Assembly (NCBI RefSeq): GCF_002906655.1
Contig: NZ_CP025795.1
Location: forward strand, 124,001-188,000
Length of the DNA: 64,000 nucleotides
From: Vibrio hyugaensis
GTDB lineage: Bacteria; Pseudomonadota; Gammaproteobacteria; Enterobacterales; Vibrionaceae
Direction of reading: 5' to 3'
A program made the translations under genes and the position numbers. The notes under the pieces were generated by a model. That model did no database searches, was not told where the DNA came from, and saw only the letters and a program-made list of their open reading frames with translations. Each line of letters opens with the position of its first letter. Positions within the stretch are counted from its first letter, which is position 1. Of the stretch, positions 44,295 to 52,300 are shown in pieces.

Positions 44295-44639
44295 TTATTC
44301 ATTTCTTATCATTAGATAATTAGGTTGCTGGGAACTAGAGTAACCCAAAACTTCACTGCAAGAAGTCACGTTGAAGTATTGTATCGTCGTTGGCTTCTTG
44401 CTTGTTAATGCCGATAGAGCAATGGAAACCCATGTTTTACAAGTGTCCGGTTCTATGTTGTTATGTTTCGTCGAAACCTTACATAATCCAATTGGTTTAG
44501 TTGCCCAAGTTGCTGATATAAGTAATAGTCCGCTAGAGTCTACCCAAGTGTTATTAATATCTCCTTTGCAGTGGATTGAAGAGCTAGAGTACGAAAATGC
44601 AGAATAAAATATAGCAAGTAAAATAGCGATAGTTCTCAT
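44295..44639 (-). CDS. Small secreted protein of the island array, member 12 (four-cysteine form)
   Basis: A 114-residue protein, signal peptide ending FSYS. Cysteines: IHCKGDI, GLCKVSTKHNN, DTCKTW before the core (WVSIALSALTSKKPTTIQYF), and TSCSEVL. The CKV-x-HNN stretch is shared with member 9, so the two are near relatives. Function unknown. Confidence 0.76.
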   Translation of the reverse strand: MRTIAILLAIFYSAFSYSSSSIHCKGDINNTWVDSSGLLLISATWATKPIGLCKVSTKHNNIEPDTCKTWVSIALSALTSKKPTTIQYFNVTSCSEVLGYSSSQQPNYLMIRNE

Positions 44640-44647
44640 AGTAACCC

Positions 44648-44977
44648 TTAGTTCACATATATAGTCATATTTTCAAGTTTGTACGCTTTATTGAATGGAT
44701 AATCTGACTGGTATTCCCCACTACCATTTACCCAAACTGATTTCCCAGACATCTGTGAAGAGAGAAGCATTGAAAGAAGTGCTCGGTTATAGTCTGTATC
44801 TGGCTTAAAGTAATATCTATTTGAACAGCTATTTTCGCTTCCACCCAGTAATTGAACGATTATGTAGCCACTAGATGCTGATAACTTAACTTTTCCACTG
44901 GCCTCTTTACTTGAAGAGAAAGCAAAGCTTGAAAAGAGCAGGGGGATAATCATAGTGATTAAAACAATTCGTTTCAA
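44648..44977 (-). CDS. Small secreted protein of the island array, member 13
   Basis: A 109-residue protein, signal peptide ending AFSS. Layout: SGKVKLSASSGYIIVQL, Cys in NSCSNRYYF, and the core ALLSMLLSSQMSGKSVWV. The second cysteine is missing (GEYQSDY in its place), the only two-cysteine-type member without it. Last intact gene of the minus-strand series. Function unknown. Confidence 0.75.
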   Translation of the reverse strand: MKRIVLITMIIPLLFSSFAFSSSKEASGKVKLSASSGYIIVQLLGGSENSCSNRYYFKPDTDYNRALLSMLLSSQMSGKSVWVNGSGEYQSDYPFNKAYKLENMTIYVN

Positions 44978-45026
44978 AATAGTTCTCCTAAGGTGAGTTG
45001 GGATTAATTTTTACTTTCTGGAAGTT

Positions 45027-45287
45027 TTATTTACTTTGCATCCAACGAAGATCCTCAATAGTCGTGTCGAAGGTACAAATGTGTTTACCCGATAATGTTT
45101 CGGTTAGTTGCACATTTTGTATCCGTTTCCCCTTCTATATCTATATCGACAAACACTAGTCCTCTGTAAATAGGGCCATATTCCATTTTGGTTACCAAAC
45201 CAGTAGAAACCTCTGCTCGCAAACCTAGCGAAATTACCGTTACCAGTACGGCTAGAAGACTGAGACAAAATAAGGTCTAGTTTTCAT
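45027..45287 (-). pseudogene. Broken array member (frameshift plus internal deletion)
   Basis: ATG at 45287 starts MKTRPYFVSVF, then a stop. The signal peptide resumes in another frame as AVLVTVISLGLRA, followed by mature sequence (GLVTKMEYGPIYRGLVFVDI and Cys in TKCATN) up to a stop. A third frame then gives HICTFDTTIEDLRWMQ, the usual end with its Cys. The conserved core helix is missing, so this is a deleted and frameshifted paralogue. Confidence 0.7.
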
Positions 45288-45567
45288 TTCGTTGGCCAAA
45301 CTTAACTTGTTATCAAGGCGCAAGCGTACAGGCACTTTGTTTCTAAGCAAAAAGTCAAATATCAAAAATGTGACTAACTTATATAAAATGGATTTGATAT
45401 TCATAAAGTTATTCAATGTTGTTCATGTTTTTTGTGAATGTATATTGAAATGTAACCTTTTGGTTAATTATGATTTGCAATTGTTTTTGTGGTCAATGAC
45501 TGAGCGTGGATGTTGGAGCTTTAGGGCTCATGTTATAAACGCAAGTTGTTATAAGTTCAGGATAGTT

Positions 45568-45803
45568 ATGCCTTTTCGAGCTTCAGTTTTAATATTTGTT
45601 TGTACTTTAAGTACTAGTTTTCCTGTTATTGCATCTGAGCTCGAGGGCTCCTCTCTAGCTCAATTGACGAGAGTATGCTCAGTATGTTAGTTGCTGCTTA
45701 TCAAGCTAAAACTCCAATCGTTTTACATGGCACGACATCAAAACAGGCAGTAGTAAGCCAGTTTGCGAGATATACAGCGTTTCATATCAATAGCAGTGAG
45801 TAA
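45568..45803 (+). pseudogene. Broken array member on the plus strand
   Basis: ATG 45568 begins a good signal peptide (MPFRASVLIFVC to VIAS), followed by about 17 residues and a stop. Directly afterwards, in a frame shifted by one base, comes SMLSMLVAAYQAKTPIVLHG, the family core, and then QFARYTAFHI to a stop at 45801. The N-terminal strands are deleted and the frame is broken. An ORF open from 45292 in the first frame is not a real protein. Confidence 0.7.
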
Positions 45804-45917
45804 GACGCTTTTATCTCTATTTTAGCTGCAAATGTCGTGTTGGAAGTATTACAGCCTTGAACCATCACTATCGGTATTGAAGTGTGTCGTTCATGGTTGC
45901 CTAGTGCTGGGAATTAG
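45804..45917 (+). pseudogene. Very short relic of an array member
   Basis: One frame reads DAFISILAANVVLEVLQP and stops at 45858. The shifted frame continues ITIGIEVCRSWLPSAGN to a stop at 45915. Together they resemble the core helix, following strand and terminal Cys of the family. It is tandem to the preceding pseudogene. Short, so less certain. Confidence 0.5.
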
Positions 45918-45928
45918 GAGGAAAAGCC

Positions 45929-46294
45929 TTGGAAATTATTAACGAAGGCATACGTGAAGCTGAAAGAAAGAGTTTTATAAAACGAGCCTTGTTATTAACT
46001 TTGTTATTAGTTATAGCGATCGTGACTCTGAATATTTATCTTTGGAAGGACGAAAGCAAACAACGGAAATTAGACGCTCAAATGCTAGCTGATGAGTCTT
46101 TATTTGAGCCTGCTTATGAAGATGACTTTTCGGTTGATAAGCTGAACTCACAAGTGAGTGTTAAACAGCTTCGAAAAGCACTTTGGAATGACGAATTACC
46201 TCTGGTTTCTTCCGATTCTGAGCGACTTTCTAGTCCAGAATTAGAGGCAAGTATCGCCCGCCTTTATAACGAAATTGAACAACTAGAAAAATAA
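45929..46294 (+). CDS. Single-pass membrane protein upstream of the RHS gene
   Basis: A 121-residue protein with TTG start preceded by a full AGGAGG ribosome site. A basic N-terminus (EAERKSFIKRA) leads to one membrane helix (about 20-39), then an acidic tail of about 80 residues with a helical end (SIARLYNEIEQLEK). Topology suggests the tail is periplasmic. It ends 29 bp before the giant RHS gene, so it may be co-expressed and help anchor or secrete that protein. No family recognised. Confidence 0.72.
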   Translation: MEIINEGIREAERKSFIKRALLLTLLLVIAIVTLNIYLWKDESKQRKLDAQMLADESLFEPAYEDDFSVDKLNSQVSVKQLRKALWNDELPLVSSDSERLSSPELEASIARLYNEIEQLEK

Positions 46295-46323
46295 TCCAGA
46301 TTATATTTAAAAAGGAAAGTAAA

Positions 46324-49300
46324 ATGTCTCGTTTGTCGATGCTGTTCCTTAGCGTTTTTGCTTTTTCAATTCAAGCCGTAGAAATTGGAACATTACCAGG
46401 TGAACTTGTTGTTCAGTCAGGTACGGCACAATATCAGCTTCCAATTTCTGTTCCTAAAGGTCGCGGTGGAAATACTCCACAACTTTCTCTCGTTTATTCT
46501 AGTGGTGGGACACCTAGTGGTGTAATTGGTTCCGGATTTTCGCTTACAGGAATGCCAACAATTTCACGCTGCGGCTCTCAGAAAACCATAGACAGTCAGG
46601 TTCTAGCTGTTCAATACGATGAGCTCGATAATTTCTGTTTAGATGGTAGTCGCCTGATTGTTACAGAAGGAGCAAACGCCAAAAAAGGTTCAGTTTATCG
46701 ACCTTATATGGAAGATTACTCCAAGGTTGTACTGCGTAAAGACGCATCGTTAGCCGACAGTTCATTTACCGCTTATACAAAAGCCGGCGATATTCTTACA
46801 TTCGGAAAAAAGCTCGATAACGCTACATGGTTATTAACGAGAGTTGATGATAGAACCGGAAAAAATCCAATCAATTACCACTACAATACGATAGGCCAGA
46901 TTCAAAATATCACCTACGATATCTTTAATATTGTCTTTGTCTATATTGAAGCAGATAAAGTGCAGTCCAGAGATACCACACAAACATATTTTAATAAAGT
47001 TAATGGAGTAGTAAGAAAGGGAAATAAGCAATTAAGCAAGATAGAAATAAAAGCTAATAATCAATTGAAAAACTACTATGAACTAAGGCGTCGAGGAGTC
47101 TCTCAAGATGACAGTAATTCTGTCTTAGCTCAACAGATTCTAGGTATTAGTTATTGTCATAGTGCTGGAAAATGTTTGCCAGAAACTACATTTGAATGGT
47201 ACCAAAATAAACCAGAAAATTTTCAATTTGAAAAGAGCATTAATCACTGGGGAGGAGCAACCGACGGTGAAACTGAATGGTTTTTTGATGTAAATGCTGA
47301 TCAAAAACAAGATTATTGCAGACCTCGATATTCATCAAACATTTTCGTTAAAAATTTAATCTGCCAATTTGATGTAAAGTCAAAGAGTAGTTCAGACGTC
47401 ACTTATGCGTTACATCCTGTTCTTTTTATGGATAAGTGGAAGCAATGGGTAGACTTCAACGGTAATGGAGTTCCTAGCCTATGCGGGTTGTTTGAAGATA
47501 AGATACATTGTTCTGAGTTTCTTCCGAGTGGAGATATTGAGAAATACTCAATCCCAATCACCAATTCTGGTATGGGTAAAGATTGGACTTGGGCGTTCGA
47601 CTTTACTGGAAATGGTCGTCCAGACTTCTGTCGGAGAGGAACTAAGAACGAGTTGATCTGTAGTGAAAATAACGGATTAAACACTTTTACGAATACTCAT
47701 ACTATTACTGATATTACATGGGGGAAATCGGAAGAAACTTGGTGGGCTGATATTGATGGGAACGGTTTCCAAGATCTTTGCTCTGCGACCAAAACAGGAA
47801 AAGATGCAGAGCTAACCTGTACTCGATTCAATGCAGGTAGGATAATCGCTAAAAATCAAAAACTAGCCTTGAATGATTTAGGCTTTTCCGATCGTCGATG
47901 GTGGGTGGATGTCAATGGTGATGGCGCAGATGATTATTGTAGGGCAACAGGAAAATCTTCTGGTAACGGTAGCAATCTGACGTGCTCTTTAGGGTCGTTA
48001 GGTCATATTAACAAGTTTGATAATGATATTAACCTTGAAGGGGATATTGATGGTGATTGGAACGGTAATTGGGGAGTGGAGAATCGTCGTTGGTGGTTAG
48101 ACCTCAACCAAGATGGTCGTTCAGATTATTGCCGTATGAGCAAGTCGTCGAAAGCTCTCCGTTGTACGAACATTTTTGCTGAGAACAACCTCTCATTCTT
48201 TTCCGGAAGTGATACAACGAATCACCGCTTTTGGATATTGGACTTCAATCAAAATGGTTATCTCGATTATTGTCGACAAGTAGGAGCATCCTCCGGAAGT
48301 GGGAGCTTCTTGCAATGTGACGAGTTCGATCAGCGGACCACAGCACAGCCGAGACTTAAGTCTGTAACCAACGGTTTAGGTTTTAAATCTAGTGTTGAGT
48401 ACGCACGCCATCAGGATGTGGGATCCGCAACATGGCCGACAAAGCTAACTTATCCTTATGTACCATCAAACCCGAATGCTCCTGTCGTCTCAACATTGTC
48501 TGCCGACGACGGGATTGGCGGAAAAGTTCATACGCAATTTCGTTACGGTCCGGGGCGTTTTCATCTCCAAGGAGAAGGACACAGTGGTTTTGCTTGGATC
48601 AAACAAGCGCAGTTTGGAGCTGATGATCTTCATATCAAGGGGCGTGAGGTAATATACCGTACTGACTTCCCTTATACCCAATCGGTCTCTGAGGCTAAAG
48701 AATTTATCTTACCTACTCTCTCAACCAATGGATTGAATTGGAATTTCTCTGAATCTGGGACTTTGTTGAATTACTCGAAGACCGAATATGCTCATAAAAA
48801 TTCGGGCAAGAGCGGGCAAATCATTCGCGTTGAAGCTGCTCAAGGTGGTGCTTACTTACCCAATAATGAGTTTGGTTACTATGAGCAATATAGCTACCAA
48901 GGGAAAACGTACTTAAAAGTTCCTGATACATTTGTCCCAATTGCGGGTGAGATATTAGTGCCAATTTTTTTACCTTCTAATGATGTTTATGTTTTGGAAG
49001 ACAAGTCATCATCAGAAGTCATCGATGGTTCATACACAATATATGATGCGAAATTGGTCAAGCTTAGCCAAAGTCAAGTCGCTCATATCCTACCACACTT
49101 AAGTCACTCGTCCTCAAAGTGGTATGTTAATGATTCCAATCATGATGGTTCTCTCGATCTCGCCAATTATGCACAGTTGAGTAAAAAGCGTCTCACGGTT
49201 TATCAAACTAAAGAAACGTCAAGCAGTTACGATCTTAATGGCCGTTTACTTTCTACAGTTGAGACTACTCAAGGTAGACTCGATGAGTATGGTAACGTTG

Positions 49301-52300
49301 GTCTGCTAGAAATAAAAACGACAGCAAAGAATCCTGTAACTCAAAAAGAGGAGACGTTCACTCAGCGAACAGAGAGCATTTACAGTAACAACCCAACCTC
49401 TTGGATATTAGGTCGACTCAGCCAATCAACTGTCACCCACATCGCGCCGAATGGTGACCAAGAAAAACGCACTTCAAAATTTGGTTACGATACATCCACG
49501 GGTTATTTAACGAAAGAAATTATCGAACCTGGGGACAAGCTTTCCGTCACCAAGAATTATGCGCTTAATTCGGAAGGTGAAGTTGAGACGACAAGTATTA
49601 GTGCATGGGCAGGTGATAAAAAAGGTACAGAAACTCGCTCAGGAAGTTCTGTTATCAACTATAACGGCCTAAATGTAGAAGTTGTTTCTACCAACGCCAA
49701 AGGTTTTGCTACTCGCTCCAACACAAACCGTTTAACTGGTTCTACAACAGCGTTCGATATAAATGGTCTTGAGTCTCGGGTGTTTGTTGATGGATTTGGA
49801 AGAACAGTTCAAACACGCACTAAGAGCCAGAATGGATTTAACAATACATACACCAAGTACTACCCAACCTCTGATTCTCAATGTAGAGCTAGTGGCACAG
49901 TACCATCGCAGGCTGTGTATTGTGTTGTTACACAAACTGATGGGCTTGGTACCAGTATCACTTACTTGGATGTGCTTGAACGAGAAGTCAGGAAAGCTTC
50001 TCTCGGTCTTAACAATAAGTGGGTTATTAAAGACTCTTTTTACAATTCAAAAGGGCAACTCTATAAAGTCACAAGGCCTTATTTCGTCGGGGAAACTCCG
50101 CAGTATTCAATCACTCATTACGACAAACTAGGCAGAGTTCAATCGATCTCAGAGCCCGGTCCAGCAGGAGAGAAACCTTCATGGATTAAGTTCTCATACG
50201 GGCCATTAACTGTAACAGAAACCGACGCTTTAACTCGTTCAAAGACCACTTACAGTAATGCGATGGGATGGGAGATCAAGGTTGCTCAGCCCGAGGGGGC
50301 GACGGTTGAAAAAACTTACTCTCCTATCGGGAAATTGTTAACGGCGACGGGAGCGGATGGTGCGGCGATCGTCAATCGCTACGATAAACTTGGCAACAAG
50401 TACTATACCGACGATCCTGATCTAGGAAATTGGACCTACAAGCATAATGGCTTTGGTGAGTTAATTTCCCAAACGGATGCCAAAGGTCAAACGACCACCA
50501 TGGATTACGATGTTCTTGGTCGTATGACATCCAGAGCGACTCAAACTATTACTGAGGTTAGCGGTAAAAAGAAGACTGAAGTAGAAACATCGAGTTGGAT
50601 CTACGATACGTATGGTAAACATTTATGGAAGGGCGCCCTTTTAAGGGAAACTAAACTGGGTTATACCAAAAACCTTACTTATACATCGTTAGGCCAAGTT
50701 GACACTGAGCAAGTGATTACCGCCTCACATACGTTTTCTCGTAGTTTTGAGTACAACAACTTAGGCCAGTTAGAGAAGGAAATACGCCCTAACCAATTTA
50801 GTTTGCACTACGATTACGACTCTAAGACTGGGATAAATACTGGAGTTTGGGGAGACAAGTCTCAAGTTAAATTGACATTTAGTGACGCTGAATACCGACA
50901 AGTGATTCAGCCTCTGATCAATGAAGCTATGTCGAAATCACGTTCGTATCTGTCTAAAGCGAACGAGTTAATTAAGCAAGTCAATGTCTATGACGCTAGG
51001 GTTGCTGAGTATGAGATCTTACGTGATAAAATTCAGCACGTTGCTGGCGGTACGAGTGAGATCTACGAGCATGTTTATGGTAAGGCGCTTGATGTATTTG
51101 CTGCTGCCAATGGAGCGCAATACCTGCAAGTTCCTGACAACTTTGTCCTTATCGCACAGGATATAGCGATCCCGCTTTACGCGCCTCCTGCTTTCCATCT
51201 AAAACTGGAAGGTAACTCAATTTCGAAAGTAAGCCTTGATGAATGGCGAGCGATTGAATCGTCGTTGACGCCAAGTAACACGACGGTTTTCTATGGTGAT
51301 TTTGATGGCTCTGGTCAAGCGGGTATTACTGAGGTTCCTGTTGGCCGAGACCATCCATTGTATGACAGCGAGATTAGGCAGCAATTTAATCGCCTACACA
51401 ATTTAGCTGCAGAAATTCAACGTCTTGAATATGTGCGCAATGACTTGCACCAAAAAGCGAGCAATTATGTTTCCGCAGCGCAGCAACTTGTTTCTCTGGC
51501 CAAGCAGACAGAATTGATAGCGACTCGTTATCAAACCATGTCTGCGGATAGCAAGCTAGAGTCTGAGGCACTAGAGGGGTTAGAGAGCGAGCACCTGAAC
51601 AAAGGTCGTATTTACTACTGGACCCTCAACGGACTAGATGCTGAAGGTCGAGTACGAGCTGAGTTATACGGGAATGGGTTGGCTAACCTTTATGACTACC
51701 ATGAAGGTACGGGGCAACTTCTCAATATAACCACCCAAGATGGCACGAAATCTATACGCGCTCTGCATTATGTGTACGACCGAATGGATAACGTTAAACG
51801 TCGTACAGATTTAATCAACAATATCGATGAATACTACGATTACGATAACCTTGATCGTCTTGAATCTAATGTTATCAATGGTTTAAGTGGGAAGCACCGT
51901 CAAAATGCTCAGTTCTACAAGACTTATTCTGTTAGCTATAACAGCGCAGGTAACATTGATTACAAATCAGATGTCGGACATTACAAATATGATGATCCCG
52001 ACCATGTTCACGCTGTAACTAAAGCAGGAAACAAGCAGTACACCTATGATGCCAATGGCAATATGCTCTCGGGAGACAACCGAGCCTTTACTTGGACTGG
52101 TTTCAATAAGCCAAGCAAGATAACAAGAGGCAGCCAATGGGTAAGCTTTAGCTACGACAATAATCGTCAGCGATATTTCAAGCAGAATCAAGATGGCGAT
52201 AAAACGTGGTATCTCGGTAAAGCTTATGAGCGTATCGAAAGATCGAATGGTGAGGTTGAACATAAACAATTCATTAGTGGTGGTGGCAAACTGGTTGCCG

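Noticed and set aside
45292..45690. 132-residue open frame upstream of the RHS operon
   Set aside because: Most of it has no protein-like character. Only the last 40 residues (from 45568) form a signal peptide, which belongs to a broken array member.
40110..45920. Superintegron-type cassette array
   Set aside because: Many small genes in tandem suggested cassettes, but no attC-like imperfect palindromes were found between them, and the genes are paralogues rather than unrelated.
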